A DNA stretch of 64,000 nt from Halomonas organivorans (GCF_014192055.1 NZ_JACHXM010000001.1:499148-563147), one strand, 5' to 3'. Shown: positions 45,709 to 55,937, counted from the stretch's first letter. The notes: generated from the sequence alone by a model not told the origin. Numbers and translations: made by a program.

Positions 45709-46143
45709 TCAGACGCCGGCCATCACTGCCTCCAGGGCCAGGCCATAGCCGCGGCTGCCGAGCCCCGCGATCACGCCGTCGGCACGCAATGAGACGTAGG
45801 AATGGTGACGAAAGGCCTCGCGCCGGTGGACGTTGGAGAGATGCACCTCGATCACCTTGCCGTCGAAGGCGTTGAGGGCATCGAGGATAGCCACCGAGGT
45901 GTGGGTATAGGCAGCGGGGTTGATGATGATGGCAGCCGTGCCGTCGAGCCGGGCGGCGTGGATGGCATCGATCAGCTCCCCCTCGTGGTTGCTCTGCCGG
46001 CAGTCGATTTCCCAGCCCGCGCCCAGGGCCTGCTCGCGCAGGGCCAAGTCGATGTCGGCGAGGGTCTCGCGACCGTAGATCTCCGGCTGGCGAGTCCCCA
46101 GCAGGTTGAGATTGGGGCCGTGCAGCACAAGTGCCTTGTTCAT
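45709..46143 (-). CDS. aroQ: Type II 3-dehydroquinate dehydratase
   Basis: A 144-residue enzyme with the type II signatures: [17 protein letters not shown] (catalytic Tyr about residue 22), [16 protein letters not shown] and [17 protein letters not shown]. It interconverts 3-dehydroquinate and 3-dehydroshikimate in aromatic amino acid synthesis, or runs in quinate catabolism toward protocatechuate. It is convergent with the AEC permease gene and lies 31 nt downstream of glnE. Adjacent pca genes make a catabolic role conceivable, but no dehydroshikimate dehydratase or quinate dehydrogenase is seen here. Confidence 0.95.
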   Translation of the reverse strand: MNKALVLHGPNLNLLGTRQPEIYGRETLADIDLALREQALGAGWEIDCRQSNHEGELIDAIHAARLDGTAAIIINPAAYTHTSVAILDALNAFDGKVIEVHLSNVHRREAFRHHSYVSLRADGVIAGLGSRGYGLALEAVMAGV

Positions 46144-46174
46144 TTCATGATGTCCTTCATCAGTGTGGCAGGCG

Positions 46175-49159
46175 TCACGTCGCCGGCTCGAGCAGTCGTT
46201 GCCAGGCATCGATGACCGCCCGGCGGTGTTCCGCGAAGTCGTCGTTGCGGCCACGGCCCGGCTCGCGGGTCAGGGCTGCGCGGTGGGCCGCGGTGCGGCA
46301 GGCCAGGTAGGCCTCGCGCAGCCGCTGGCAGTCCTCGGCGGGCAGCCGGCCGCTGCTCTCCAGGGTCTCGAGGATGCGCATGTTGTCGCTGTAGGTCAGC
46401 AGCGCCGGCGTCTCGTGGGACATCGCCAGCACCGTGTACTGGCACAGGAACTCGATATCGACCATGCCGCCCGGGTCCTGCTTGAGGTCGAAGTCGTCCC
46501 CCCCGCCGCTGCCGGCCAGGTGCTCGCGCATCTTGTGGCGCATCGCCACCACCTCCTCGCGCAGCGTGGCGGTGTCGCGCGCCCGACCGAGGATCTCGCC
46601 ACGCACGGCATCGAAGCCCTCGGCCAGCTCGGCATGCCCGGCCACCACCCGGGCCCGTACCAGCGCCTGGTGCTCCCAGGTCCAGGCCTCGCGGCGCTGG
46701 TAGTCGGCGAAGGCATCGAGGCTCGACACCAGCAGGCCGGCGTTGCCGGACGGCCGCAGGCGCATGTCGACCTCATACAGGCTACCCGCCGGGGTCACCG
46801 CGGTGAGCAGGTGAATGATGCGCTGGCCGAGCCGGGTGAAGAACACCGCGTTGTCCAGCGGCCGCTGGCCGTCGGTGCTGCCCTGGGTCGCGCCGTCGTG
46901 GAGGAACACCAGGTCAAGGTCCGAGCCATAGCCGAGCTCGATGCCGCCGAGCTTGCCGTAGCCGACGATCAGGAACTCGGCGGCCTGGCCGCAGCGCTCG
47001 CCGTCGCGGCGCAGGGGAAAGCCGTGCTTGCGGGTCAGATGCTTCCAGGCCATGCCCAGCACCGTCTCCAGCACCACCTCGGCGATGTAGGTCAGGTAAT
47101 CGCTGACCTTCATCAGGTGGCGGGTGCCGGCGATGTCGGAGGCCGCCACGTGCAGCACCTGGGCATGCTTGAAGACTCGCAGCGCCTCCAGCTCGGCCTC
47201 CTCGTCGCCCTCGGGGATGCGCCCCAGGGCCTGGCGCAGCTCGTCGGCCAGCCGCGTCTTGTCGGCGGGCGTGTAGAGGGTGTCCGGCGTCAGCAGCTCG
47301 TCGAGCAGGATGGGGTGACGCGCCAGCTGCTCGGCGATCCAGGGACTGGCACTGCACAGCCGCATCAGGTGCTCCAGCGCCTCGGGGTTCTCACGCAGCA
47401 GCGCCAGATAGGCGGTGCGCCGCAGCACCGACTCGACCAGCGGCAGCACCCGCTCCAGGGCCACGTCAGGGGCGTCGCTGGCCGCCGCGGCATCCAGCAG
47501 TAGCGGCATCAGCGCCTCCAACCGCTCGTAGCCGATGCGCTGCATGGTCTGCACCTGCCGCGAGTCGCGCAGCGCGCGCAGCCGGCGGTAGGCGGCGGCC
47601 GGGTCGGCGAAGCCCGCCTCCTCGAGGCGCACCAGGGCCTCTTCCTCGCCCTGGACGTCGCGCCACAGCGCTCGCCACTCCTCCAGCTCGACGCCGCCCG
47701 CCTCGGCGGCGGCCTCATCCTCGACCTCCTCCTCGGGGTCGGCGATCACCGCATCGAAGTGGCGGCGCACCCGGGCGCGTACCTCGTCGAGCTTCGCCAT
47801 CAGCGCCGGCCAGTCCTCCATGTCGAGCGCCAGCGCCAGGCGTTCGCGATCGACCTCTTCGGCCGGCAGGGTCTGGGTCTGGCGGTCCTCCAGGGCCTGG
47901 AGGGCGTGCTCGATGTCGCGCAGGAAGACGTAGTCGGGGGTGAGTTCCTCGACCACCTCTTCGGGCAGCAGGCCGAGCTCTGGCAGGCGCTCCAGGGCGG
48001 TCTTCAGCGAGGTGACCTGCAACTCGGTGTCGCGGCCGCCGCGGATCAGCTGGAAGGCCTGGACCACGAACTCCACCTCGCGGATGCCGCCGGGGCCGAG
48101 CTTGATGTTGCCCTGCATCCCCCGGCGGCGCACCTCGCGGTTGATCATCGCCTTGAGCTCGCGCAGCGACTCGATGGCGCCGAAGTCCAGGTACTTGCGA
48201 TAGACGAAGGGCCGCACGCTGGCCAGCAGCTCGGCGCCGGCCCCCAGATCGCCGGCCACCGGGCGCGCCTTGAGCATGGCGTAGCGCTCCCACTCGCGGC
48301 CCTGGTCCTGGTAGTAGCTGGCCAGCGAGGCAAAGCTGCCGACCAGCGGGCCGCCGTCACCCAGCGGACGCAGGCGCATGTCGACGCGGAAGGCGAAGCC
48401 GTCGGCGGTCACCGCATCCAGGGCGGTGATCAGTTTCTGACCGAGCTTGGTGAAATATTCCTGGTGTTCGAGCGCCTTGCGGCCGCCCTGCGTCTCGCCC
48501 TTCTCGGGGAAGGCAAAGATCAGGTCGATGTCCGAGGAGAGGTTCAGCTCGCCGGCGCCCAGCTTGCCCATGCCGAGCACCACCAGGCGCTGCTCGCTGC
48601 CGTCGGCGCGCGGCGACGGGCGCCCCCAGCGCGCTTCGAGATGTCGCTCGAGCCAGGCCAGGGCCTGCTCGAGGCAGGCCTCGGCGAGCCGAGTCACGGC
48701 AGCGGCGGTGGCCCACATGTCGATGCCCGGCGGGCGGGTCAGGTCGCGCCACACGATGCCCAGCATGCGCGCGCGGCGGAAGCGTCGGATGGCGGCATGC
48801 ATGGCCGCCTCGTCCTCGGCGCCCTCCAGGCGCTCGGCGAGGGTCTCGTGCCACGCCGCTCCGTCGGGTGCGGCGTCCAGCTCGCCGGCGGCATCGAGAT
48901 GCGGCAGCCAGTCGGGGTGGCGAATCAGCGTCTCGGCGGCGAAGTCCGAGATCGCCAGTACCCGGGCCAACTGCTCGCGGCGATGCGGCGCCAGCGCCGC
49001 CCAGGTCTCGCCCGGCCCTTCCTGGTCCTGCAGCGAGGCCAGGTTGTCGGCCTGCTCGAGGGCGGTGCCGAGGCGCTCCCAGGCATGGCGCAGCGGCGCC
49101 GCCAGCGGCTCGGGAATGGCATCCAGCGGCAGGAAGTCATCGGGCAGGGCCATGGGCAT
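46175..49159 (-). CDS. glnE: Bifunctional glutamine synthetase adenylyltransferase/deadenylylase
   Basis: A 994-residue protein with two tandem nucleotidyltransferase domains, the usual GlnE layout. The N-terminal (deadenylylase) domain contains [24 protein letters not shown] and the C-terminal (adenylylase) domain [27 protein letters not shown], both carrying the GxGxLG...SDxDL metal site. It adjusts glutamine synthetase activity in response to PII. A second ATG at 49153 is a possible start. It is a housekeeping gene that marks the right border of the aromatic island with aroQ. Confidence 0.96.
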   Translation of the reverse strand: MPMALPDDFLPLDAIPEPLAAPLRHAWERLGTALEQADNLASLQDQEGPGETWAALAPHRREQLARVLAISDFAAETLIRHPDWLPHLDAAGELDAAPDGAAWHETLAERLEGAEDEAAMHAAIRRFRRARMLGIVWRDLTRPPGIDMWATAAAVTRLAEACLEQALAWLERHLEARWGRPSPRADGSEQRLVVLGMGKLGAGELNLSSDIDLIFAFPEKGETQGGRKALEHQEYFTKLGQKLITALDAVTADGFAFRVDMRLRPLGDGGPLVGSFASLASYYQDQGREWERYAMLKARPVAGDLGAGAELLASVRPFVYRKYLDFGAIESLRELKAMINREVRRRGMQGNIKLGPGGIREVEFVVQAFQLIRGGRDTELQVTSLKTALERLPELGLLPEEVVEELTPDYVFLRDIEHALQALEDRQTQTLPAEEVDRERLALALDMEDWPALMAKLDEVRARVRRHFDAVIADPEEEVEDEAAAEAGGVELEEWRALWRDVQGEEEALVRLEEAGFADPAAAYRRLRALRDSRQVQTMQRIGYERLEALMPLLLDAAAASDAPDVALERVLPLVESVLRRTAYLALLRENPEALEHLMRLCSASPWIAEQLARHPILLDELLTPDTLYTPADKTRLADELRQALGRIPEGDEEAELEALRVFKHAQVLHVAASDIAGTRHLMKVSDYLTYIAEVVLETVLGMAWKHLTRKHGFPLRRDGERCGQAAEFLIVGYGKLGGIELGYGSDLDLVFLHDGATQGSTDGQRPLDNAVFFTRLGQRIIHLLTAVTPAGSLYEVDMRLRPSGNAGLLVSSLDAFADYQRREAWTWEHQALVRARVVAGHAELAEGFDAVRGEILGRARDTATLREEVVAMRHKMREHLAGSGGGDDFDLKQDPGGMVDIEFLCQYTVLAMSHETPALLTYSDNMRILETLESSGRLPAEDCQRLREAYLACRTAAHRAALTREPGRGRNDDFAEHRRAVIDAWQRLLEPAT

Positions 49160-49218
49160 CTCGCATCCGTTTGATCGATGCCCTTCAGCATACCCAAGCC
49201 GAGGCGGCTCACACTAGC

Positions 49219-49590
49219 TCAGCCCAGGAAGCGATCCCAGCCGATCAGCCCCCAGGTCAGCGCGACGGTCATCAGCGACAGCATCACCGCCGCCGAGCCG
49301 ATGTCCTTGGCGCGCCCGGACAGCTTGTGGCGCTCGGGGCCGATGCGGTCGACCACGCTCTCGATGGCGCTGTTGAGCAGCTCGACGATCAGCACCAGCA
49401 GGCAGCTGCCCATCAGCAGGATCCACTCCACCGGCTCGCGGCCGACCCACACGGCCAGCGGCAGCAGGATCACGCAGATACCGAGTTCCTGGCGAAAGGC
49501 CGCTTCGTGTCGATAGGCCGCACTGAGCCCCTTGAGGGAGTAGCGGGTGGAATGCACCAGGTGGCGCCAGCCGGTGTGTCCGGGTTTCAT
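49219..49590 (-). CDS. dgkA: Diacylglycerol kinase
   Basis: A 123-residue integral membrane kinase with three transmembrane helices. RYSLKGLSAAYRHEAAFRQELG near the N-terminus and the catalytic segment VELLNSAIESVVDR (glutamate nucleophile-activating region) are diagnostic. It phosphorylates diacylglycerol formed during membrane-derived oligosaccharide and lipid turnover. An in-frame ATG at 49599 is an alternative start. It lies 59 nt upstream of glnE on the same strand. Confidence 0.95.
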   Translation of the reverse strand: MKPGHTGWRHLVHSTRYSLKGLSAAYRHEAAFRQELGICVILLPLAVWVGREPVEWILLMGSCLLVLIVELLNSAIESVVDRIGPERHKLSGRAKDIGSAAVMLSLMTVALTWGLIGWDRFLG

Positions 49591-49654
49591 CTGCAGCATC
49601 CGTCAGCGATTGGCTTCGAAGCCGCGATGGTAGCAGAGCCGAACGTCGCGCGTG

Positions 49655-50956
49655 TTACCCAAGCCAGGCCAGGGCGGCGCTGGCCAGCGTCGCCATGCCG
49701 GTCTTCAGCGTCGCCGCCTGCCCCGGCGCATAGTAGGGCGAATGCGGCATCTCCAGATGGCGCATCTTCTCGGCGACGCCGTTGCCCGGGGTGTCTTGCC
49801 AGCGCGCCTCGGGCGTCGCGCCGATGAACCAGTACACGCAGGGAATGTCCTCGCCGCCGAAGCCGCCGGCCTCGGCATTGCCGAAATAGGGAAAATCCTC
49901 GCTGCCGTTGAGACGCGGCATGGCGAACAGCCGTTCCTCGCCGAACTGGGCGGCGTGGGCGCGACGCACCCGCTCGACGCTCGCTTCGTCGTTGTGCAGG
50001 GCGAGGGTCTCGGTGAGCACCCGAAATTCCGGCTCCCGGGGCGAACGACCGGCCTGGCACTCGGCGCGGATGATGCGTTCGATGGCCTCGAGCACCTGGC
50101 GATGCAGGGCATTGTCGAAGCCGCGCACGTTGATCTCGAGCTCGGCCGAGTGGGGAATGATGTTGCCCTGGGTGCCGGCGTGCAGCTTGCCGACCGTGAC
50201 CACCACCGTCTCCTCGGGCGGCACCTCCCGGGCGACGATGGTCTGCAGGCGGGTCACCACGTGGGCGGCGATCACCACGGGGTCGACGGTCTGGGCCGGC
50301 ATCGAGCCGTGGCCGCCATCGCCGTGGATGGTCACGCCCAGGGTGGTGGCGGCGGCCATGGCGCTGCCGGGGATGTGTCCCACCGTGCCCTCCCGGGCCG
50401 GCATGTTGTGCTGGCCGAGCACGATGTCCGGGCGGGCGAAGCGCTCGTAGAGGCCGTCGTCCAGCATCGCCTGGGCGCCGCCAAACACCTCCTCGGCGGG
50501 CTGGGCGACCAGCATCAGGGTTCCTCGCCACTGCTCGCGGAGCCCGGCCAGCACCGCGCCGGCGCCCACCAGGCAGCTGCTGTGCAGGTCGTGGCCGCAG
50601 GCATGCATCACCGGCACCCGCTTACCCTCGGCGGTCTCGGCGGTCTCGCGGCTGGCGAAGTCGAGGCCGGTCTGCTCCTCGATGGGCAGGGCATCCATGT
50701 CGCCGCGCAGCATCACCGTGGGGCCCGCGCCGTTGCGCAGCAGGGCCACCACGCCGGTACCGCCGACGCCGCGGGTCACCTCATAGCCCAGGGCCTCCAA
50801 CGCCTCGGCGACCTTGGCGCCGGTGCGATGCTCCTGGAAGGGCAGTTCCGGGTGGCAATGCAGGTCCCTGTAGAGGCCCTGCACCCGCTCCAGGGCCTGT
50901 TCGACCCGTGTCTCGATGGATGTCTTCATGCCCGCCTTCTCTGCTTGATGGCTCAT
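49655..50956 (-). CDS. M20-family amidohydrolase (hippurate hydrolase/aminoacylase-like)
   Basis: A 433-residue metallohydrolase. The zinc/manganese-site segments are GDMDALPIEEQTGL (about 95-108), MHACGHDLHSS and AQPAEE. The fold class (amidohydrolase branch of M20) includes hippurate hydrolase, N-acyl amino acid hydrolases and indole-acetyl amino acid hydrolases. The start follows GGAG. It is the last gene of an operon with an SSS symporter and a DUF3311 protein, so it probably acts on a solute brought in by that symporter. An N-aroyl amino acid is an attractive but untested substrate. Confidence 0.9.
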   Translation of the reverse strand: MSHQAEKAGMKTSIETRVEQALERVQGLYRDLHCHPELPFQEHRTGAKVAEALEALGYEVTRGVGGTGVVALLRNGAGPTVMLRGDMDALPIEEQTGLDFASRETAETAEGKRVPVMHACGHDLHSSCLVGAGAVLAGLREQWRGTLMLVAQPAEEVFGGAQAMLDDGLYERFARPDIVLGQHNMPAREGTVGHIPGSAMAAATTLGVTIHGDGGHGSMPAQTVDPVVIAAHVVTRLQTIVAREVPPEETVVVTVGKLHAGTQGNIIPHSAELEINVRGFDNALHRQVLEAIERIIRAECQAGRSPREPEFRVLTETLALHNDEASVERVRRAHAAQFGEERLFAMPRLNGSEDFPYFGNAEAGGFGGEDIPCVYWFIGATPEARWQDTPGNGVAEKMRHLEMPHSPYYAPGQAATLKTGMATLASAALAWLG

Positions 50957-50992
50957 GGATCACTCCTTCTGGATAGAAACGTCTCGTTCGAA

Positions 50993-52441
50993 TCAGGCCT
51001 CGGCCCGACCGGGCACTTGCCTGGCCAGCAGCGCCTGGCACACGCCCAGCACCATCAGGTTGGCGAGCACGCCCCAGACGCCGGCATGCCAGCCCAGCGG
51101 CGAGCCGATACCGAAATCGAGCAGCAGGAAGGCCAGGCTGCCGGCGATGGCGCCGGCCATGACGCTGACGCGCCGCAGCGACGGGAAGAACAGCGCGCCC
51201 AGCACCATCGGGAAGAGCTGCACGATCACGCCGTAGGCGGTGAGCAGGATCATCACCAGCGAGGCCGGGTTGAGCAGGGCGATGCCATAGGCCGCCAGCG
51301 ACAGGCCCAGCACGCTCCAGCGGGTCGCCGACACCGAGGCTCGCTCGCTGGCTCCCCGCATCAGGGTGGTGCCGAGCACGTCGCGGACCAGCACCACGGC
51401 CGCGGTGTGGGCCAGGTTGGCGCCGGTGGACATGGCCGCCGCCAGGGCCCCGGAAAGCATCAGCCCGACCACCCAGGGCGAGAAGTCGGCAACGTCCATG
51501 ACCAGGCGCAGCAGCACCGTATCGGGGCGCGCCAGCGGCGCGTCGGCGAAGACCAGCACGCCGGCGAAGCCGATCAGCAGCAGCGGCACCAGCAGGTAGG
51601 CATAGAGCGGATAGAAGACGCTGACCTGGCGCAGGCTGCGCCCGCTGTCGGCGGAGTAGAACTTCATGAACAGGTGCGGCCACATGGCACCGCCGAAGGC
51701 GCTGATCAGGATGGCGGTGCTGAAGTAGCCCCAGCCCATGCCGTTGGCGCCGGGCAGGATCAGGTGCTCGGGCGCCTCGGCCTGGAGGCGGGCGAACATC
51801 TCGCCGACGCCGTCGAACAGCCGCTCGGGAATCGCCAGGCCGAGGAACCAGGCGATGGCGATCATCATGATGCCCTGCACCAGGTTGGTCCAGCCGATGC
51901 CACTCAGGCCACTGCAGAACACGTAGGCGGCCACCACCAGGAAGGCCAGCAGGGCACCCAGCCAGAAGGGCACCAGGCCGTCGGTGGCGGCCGAGAACAG
52001 CAGGCCGGCGCCAGCGATCTGGATGGTCAGGTAAGGCACCAGGGCCACCACCCCGATCACGCCGGCGAGCACCCCCAGGCCCTTGCTCTGGTAGTGGTCG
52101 GCGATCATGTCGCCCTGGGTGAGATAGCCCCGGGCGCGCCCCAGCGCGGCGACCCGCGGCCCCAGCACCCAGATGGTGATCGGCACCAGCGACAGGTAGG
52201 CGAGGATGTAGAAGGCCGGCGCGCCATGCTGATAGGCCCAGCCGGGCGTGCCGAGGAAGGCGAAGGCCGAGAAGATCTCGGCGCCGAGGATGAAGAACAG
52301 GATCACCACCCCGACATGACGGCCGCCGGCGACATAGCCTTCCAGGCTCGAGCCGCCCTGGCCGCGGGCACGCAGGCCCACCCACAGCACTACCAGCAAG
52401 TAGGCCAGGGTGACGCCGGTCACGATCACGGAATCACTCAT
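50993..52441 (-). CDS. Sodium:solute symporter (SSS family)
   Basis: A 482-residue permease with about thirteen transmembrane segments and SSS landmarks (GSSLEGYVAGGRHVGVVILFFILGAEIFSAFAFLG at the N-terminal side, and GGAMWPHLFMKFYSA). Its start overlaps the end of the small DUF3311 gene by 8 nt. Symporter plus small membrane partner resembles other two-gene SSS units such as PanF with its small partner. The downstream amidohydrolase suggests the solute is an N-acyl amino acid or similar. Confidence 0.92.
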   Translation of the reverse strand: MSDSVIVTGVTLAYLLVVLWVGLRARGQGGSSLEGYVAGGRHVGVVILFFILGAEIFSAFAFLGTPGWAYQHGAPAFYILAYLSLVPITIWVLGPRVAALGRARGYLTQGDMIADHYQSKGLGVLAGVIGVVALVPYLTIQIAGAGLLFSAATDGLVPFWLGALLAFLVVAAYVFCSGLSGIGWTNLVQGIMMIAIAWFLGLAIPERLFDGVGEMFARLQAEAPEHLILPGANGMGWGYFSTAILISAFGGAMWPHLFMKFYSADSGRSLRQVSVFYPLYAYLLVPLLLIGFAGVLVFADAPLARPDTVLLRLVMDVADFSPWVVGLMLSGALAAAMSTGANLAHTAAVVLVRDVLGTTLMRGASERASVSATRWSVLGLSLAAYGIALLNPASLVMILLTAYGVIVQLFPMVLGALFFPSLRRVSVMAGAIAGSLAFLLLDFGIGSPLGWHAGVWGVLANLMVLGVCQALLARQVPGRAEA

Positions 52442-52646
52442 CGCGATGCCCTCCGTGCCGCACGCCGAAGGCCACCCACATGCCGATGAACAGCACCAGC
52501 ATCCACAGGATGTACCAGGCAAACAGGAACGGCAGGCCGAACAAGGTCGGCTCTATGCGGTTGGCGATCAGCGCGCCGGGCCAGATCATCGCCAGGGTGC
52601 ACAGGGCGAAGTGCAGCCCGACCAGCGTGTGGTAGGTCTTGCTCAT
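52434..52646 (-). CDS. DUF3311 small membrane protein
   Basis: A 70-residue protein with two hydrophobic helices (TLVGLHFALCTLAMIWPGALIANRI and LPFLFAWYILWMLVLFIGMWVAF) joined by a short EPTLFG loop, the DUF3311 pattern. These proteins are typically encoded with SSS-family symporters and are presumed accessory subunits. Overlap with the symporter gene supports joint function. It is divergent from a LysR gene. Confidence 0.85.
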   Translation of the reverse strand: MSKTYHTLVGLHFALCTLAMIWPGALIANRIEPTLFGLPFLFAWYILWMLVLFIGMWVAFGVRHGGHRDE

Positions 52647-52727
52647 GGGAGTCGTCCAGCTCGCCGGTGGCGAGTCTTGTTATGGGTTGTCACTGGACTA
52701 TGGCGCAGAACAGCCGATACAAAAAAT

Positions 52728-52740
52728 ATCTATAATAGAT
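52728..52740. promoter_or_regulatory. LysR-type operator
   Basis: ATCTAT-A-ATAGAT is a perfect inverted repeat with a one-base centre, containing a T-N11-A frame, in the 135-bp space between the divergent DUF3311 and LysR genes. Confidence 0.6.
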
Positions 52741-52781
52741 GCCACCCATACCTTTTCGGCATCTCAAGCAAGGCATCATCC

Positions 52782-53663
52782 ATGGAGTTTCGACAGCTGC
52801 ACTACTTCCTCGCCGTGGTCGAGGAAGGCTCGGTGTCCGCGGCGAGCCGCCGGGTACATGTCGCCCAGCCGGCGCTGACGCGCCAGATCCGGCTGCTGGA
52901 GGAAGATCTCGAGACGCGGCTCTTCGAGCGTCACGCCCGGGGAATGCGGCTGACGGTGGCGGGCCGAGCCCTCCAGGAGGAGGCCCGGGAGCTGCTCGAC
53001 CGGCGTGCGCGACTCAGGACGCGCCTCTGGAGCCTCGGGCAGGGCGTGATCGGTCGGGTCAGCCTGGGAGTGACGGTGACGCACCTGTGGGTGCCGGAGG
53101 TCGCCGGCCTGCTGGCGGGCTATCGCGACCGCTACCCGCAGGTGGCCTTCGAGGTCTTTCCGCTGCTGTCGGGCCCCCAGCTCGAGCGCCTGCAGGACGG
53201 CAGCCTCGACGCCGGCATCCTCTACCTCGACGACGACACCCAGCCCGGCCTGGAGGCGCGGCTGCTGCAGCGGGATCACCTGATCCTGGCGGTGCCGGAG
53301 CGCTCGCCCTGGGCGGCCGAGCCGCCGACAAGGCTCCAGGACGTGGCGAATGCGGACTTCATCTGGGGCTTCCGCGAGGCCTCTCCACACTACTACGACC
53401 GCATGCAGGCCCACTTCCGGCACCTCGATTTCCAGCCCCGGGTGGTGCAGTACGGCGCCGACAACATCGCCCTGCTCGGCATGGTGGCCGCCGGCCTGGG
53501 CATCGCCATCCTGCCCGCCGCCAGCAGCAGCCACCCGATGCCCGGCGTGCGTTTCCTGCGCCTCCCCGAGCTCGATGCCTGCGAGATGAGCCTGTGGTTT
53601 GCCTGGCGGCCGGACAACGACTCGCCGGCCCTGCACAACCTGGTCGCGCTGGCGACTCAGTGA
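52782..53663 (+). CDS. LysR-family transcriptional regulator
   Basis: A 293-residue LysR protein. The start at 52782 gives MEFRQLHYFLAVVEEGSVSAASRRVHVAQPALTRQIRLLE, the classic LysR N-terminus with the HTH at about 17-37. Similarity is greatest to the aromatic-type CatR/BenM-like set (REASPHYYDRM region is a guess). It is divergent from the DUF3311-SSS-M20 operon and likely controls it. Its 3' end overlaps the convergent dacB-like gene by 7 nt. Confidence 0.9.
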   Translation: MEFRQLHYFLAVVEEGSVSAASRRVHVAQPALTRQIRLLEEDLETRLFERHARGMRLTVAGRALQEEARELLDRRARLRTRLWSLGQGVIGRVSLGVTVTHLWVPEVAGLLAGYRDRYPQVAFEVFPLLSGPQLERLQDGSLDAGILYLDDDTQPGLEARLLQRDHLILAVPERSPWAAEPPTRLQDVANADFIWGFREASPHYYDRMQAHFRHLDFQPRVVQYGADNIALLGMVAAGLGIAILPAASSSHPMPGVRFLRLPELDACEMSLWFAWRPDNDSPALHNLVALATQ

Positions 53664-55114
53664 GCCCGGATCATGGTCGCCAGGTCCTCGGACAGCCGGT
53701 CCAGGACCATCGACCAGTTGAGGTAGGGCGTCGAGCCGGTGCCGTTGACCAGCACGCTGAACACGCCCCAGCGCCCGGAAAGGGTACGGAAATAGCCGGC
53801 CGCCGCGCGCACCGACACCGGCTGGTTGAGGGTGCCGGTCTTGAGCATCACATGGTCCTGGAAGATCGCCGGACCGCGACGGATGAAGCGCATCACGCCG
53901 TTGCTCGGCGACTGCAGTGCCGCGACGAAGCTCGGGAACAGCGAGGGCTGGCGGAACATGTGCTCCAGCAGCACGTTCACCCCGGCGGCGCTGGTGCGGT
54001 TCTCCGGCGTCAGGCCGCTGCCGCTGTCCAGGCGCAGCGGGCCGTGCCCCGGCAGGCGCCCGGCGAACGCCTCGATGGCATCGCCGCCCTGGGTCAGCGA
54101 GGGCCGTGCCCCCGTCGCCAGATCCAGGGTGAGCGTGTCGGCCATGAAGTTGTTGGAGTAGTTGAGGGTGCGCAGCAGCAGCTCCTGCAGCGGCTTGCCG
54201 TCCACCGCGGCGAGACGATGGGCCCCGGCCGGCGGCTCCAGGGTGGTGGTGACGTGCCCGCCCGCCACCGGGATACCGGCCTGCTCGAGCATCGCCATCA
54301 GGGTGCGGCCCGTCTGATCGGCGGGATCGGAGCTGGTGCGGTAGAGCTGACGCGGGTAGGCGTTGGTAGAGATCTGGCCGTCGACGCGCATCACATCGCC
54401 CTGGCCGTCGGTCACCCGCAGCGCCGAAAGTTGGGTACCGCTGTCGGCGGGCTTGGTCTCGATGCGATTGTCGATGCGCACCAGCTCTCTCTGGCCATCG
54501 CAGGGCGTGACCACCGCCGGCGCACCGGCGGTGCGCGCCGGCGCCACGGTCACGCACCAGTTGCCGTAGTTGACCGCTGCCGAGGACAGCAGCGCACTGT
54601 AGGCGTTGTCGACCCGGCGCTGGCCCTCGCAGCGGTCGACGGTCAGGCAGCTCACCGGCCCGAAGCGCCACTGGCTGACCACCAGACGCCCGGTGACCTC
54701 GCGTACCCCGGCCTGATGGAGGCGCTGTACCAGCCGCCACAGGTCCTCGGTGGTCAACGCCGGATCGCCGCCGCCGTCGAGAATCAGGTCGCCGTGCAGC
54801 ACGCCCGCGGCATCGGGCTCGGTGGCGCCGACCAGCCGCGTGGTAAAGCGATGCTGGGGGCCGAAGCGGTCGAGCGCCGCCGCCGCCAGATAGATCTTGG
54901 AAACCGATGCCGGCGTCAACTGCTGTCCCGGAGACAGGCTACCCAGCGTCTCGCCCGGCTCACCGTTGCCCAGCAGGCGCGCCTCGGCCCCTATGCGGAA
55001 GCCGTCGTCGGCCAGTTCCTCGAGGTGCGGGAAGCCCTTCGCCAGTGCGGTCAGGGGCAACAGGAGCAGCAGGGAGAGGCAGAGCGACAGGCGGCGAAAC
55101 AGCATGAGGGTCAT
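53657..55114 (-). CDS. dacB: D-alanyl-D-alanine carboxypeptidase/endopeptidase (PBP4, peptidase S13)
   Basis: A 485-residue periplasmic penicillin-binding protein with a signal peptide ending near LTALA. Catalytic motifs are S70-V-S-K (LTPASVSKIY), S-N-N in LNYSNNFMADTL and K-T-G in MLKTGTLNQP, with a long insert between the first two as expected for PBP4. It trims or cleaves peptidoglycan cross-links. The 3' end overlaps the LysR gene; otherwise it stands alone. Confidence 0.94.
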   Translation of the reverse strand: MTLMLFRRLSLCLSLLLLLPLTALAKGFPHLEELADDGFRIGAEARLLGNGEPGETLGSLSPGQQLTPASVSKIYLAAAALDRFGPQHRFTTRLVGATEPDAAGVLHGDLILDGGGDPALTTEDLWRLVQRLHQAGVREVTGRLVVSQWRFGPVSCLTVDRCEGQRRVDNAYSALLSSAAVNYGNWCVTVAPARTAGAPAVVTPCDGQRELVRIDNRIETKPADSGTQLSALRVTDGQGDVMRVDGQISTNAYPRQLYRTSSDPADQTGRTLMAMLEQAGIPVAGGHVTTTLEPPAGAHRLAAVDGKPLQELLLRTLNYSNNFMADTLTLDLATGARPSLTQGGDAIEAFAGRLPGHGPLRLDSGSGLTPENRTSAAGVNVLLEHMFRQPSLFPSFVAALQSPSNGVMRFIRRGPAIFQDHVMLKTGTLNQPVSVRAAAGYFRTLSGRWGVFSVLVNGTGSTPYLNWSMVLDRLSEDLATMIRAH

Positions 55115-55191
55115 CCGTGGCAGGGGCGATGAAAGAAGACGGCAACGCCGCAGTCTACCCCCGCCCCCGGCGCGATTCGACCGCCTTGGCC

Positions 55192-55521
55192 TCAGTGGGC
55201 GGCAACCCGGGAGAACACCTGGATGATCACCACCCCGCCGATGATCATCGCCAAACCCAGCACGGCAGGCACATCAAGACGCTCACCATAGACCAGGATG
55301 CCGATCAGGGTGACCAGCACGATGCCTAGCCCCGCCCAGACGGCATAGGCAATGCCCACCGGCAAGGTGCGCAGCGCCAGTGTCAGCAGGTAGAAGGCCA
55401 GGGTATAGCCGACCACCACCACCAGGCTCGGCCATAGCCGCGTGAATTCCTGGGATGCCTTGAGCGAACTCGTCGCGATCACCTCGGCGATGATCGCCAG
55501 TGCCAGGTACAGGTATGCCAT
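55192..55521 (-). CDS. Small multidrug resistance (SMR/EmrE-like) efflux protein
   Basis: A 109-residue protein with four transmembrane helices. The essential glutamate is in helix 1 (YLALAIIAEVIATSSLKAS), and AYAVWAGLGIVLVTLIGILVYGE matches the SMR core, placing it with EmrE/QacE rather than SugE/Gdx proteins. It exports quaternary or cationic compounds by proton antiport. Its start codon shares a base with the stop codon of the upstream PACE gene, so the two efflux pumps are coupled. Confidence 0.93.
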   Translation of the reverse strand: MAYLYLALAIIAEVIATSSLKASQEFTRLWPSLVVVVGYTLAFYLLTLALRTLPVGIAYAVWAGLGIVLVTLIGILVYGERLDVPAVLGLAMIIGGVVIIQVFSRVAAH

Positions 55522-55937
55522 CAGGCGCCCTCCCGCGCCAGATAGCGGCGCATCACCAGATCGAACAGCGTATTGAAGACCATGGCATAGGCCAGGAAGA
55601 ACAGCATGAAGCCGAGGTCCAGCCAGAAGGCCTCCATCAGGCCAATGTCCATCCACCAGGCCACCGCCGGCAGGGTCATCACCAGCAGTCCCAGCTCGAA
55701 GCCGAAGGCCTGGGCAAAGCGTTGCACCAGGCTGCGCCGGCGCGTCGGCACCAGCGCATCGAAAGCGCGGTTCCAGACCAGGTTCCAGAGCATGGCGGCC
55801 GTGGCCAGCCCCACCGCCAGCACACCGATCTCGCCCATGTCATGGCCGGTCAGCCAGCTGGCAAGCGGGGTGACCATCACCAGCCCGCCGGCTTCGAAAA
55901 GCAGAGTATGCGTCAGTCGTTCCTTCCAGGAGCGCAT
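55521..55937 (-). CDS. PACE-family efflux transporter
   Basis: A 138-residue four-helix membrane protein made of two repeated halves (RSWKERLTHTLLFEAGGLVMVTPLASWLTG and LVQRFAQAFGFELGLLVMTLPAVAWWMD), the double bacterial transmembrane pair of the AceI/PACE family. These pumps export chlorhexidine, acriflavine and polyamines. The start at 55937 was chosen because the region upstream is not membrane-like. It is divergent from a LysR gene, as commonly seen for PACE pumps. Confidence 0.92.
   Translation of the reverse strand: MRSWKERLTHTLLFEAGGLVMVTPLASWLTGHDMGEIGVLAVGLATAAMLWNLVWNRAFDALVPTRRRSLVQRFAQAFGFELGLLVMTLPAVAWWMDIGLMEAFWLDLGFMLFFLAYAMVFNTLFDLVMRRYLAREGA

Noticed and set aside
49652..52489. 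945-codon plus-strand open frame over the M20 and SSS genes
   Set aside because: Same type of antisense shadow; composition is unlike a real protein and the minus-strand genes carry catalytic and membrane motifs.
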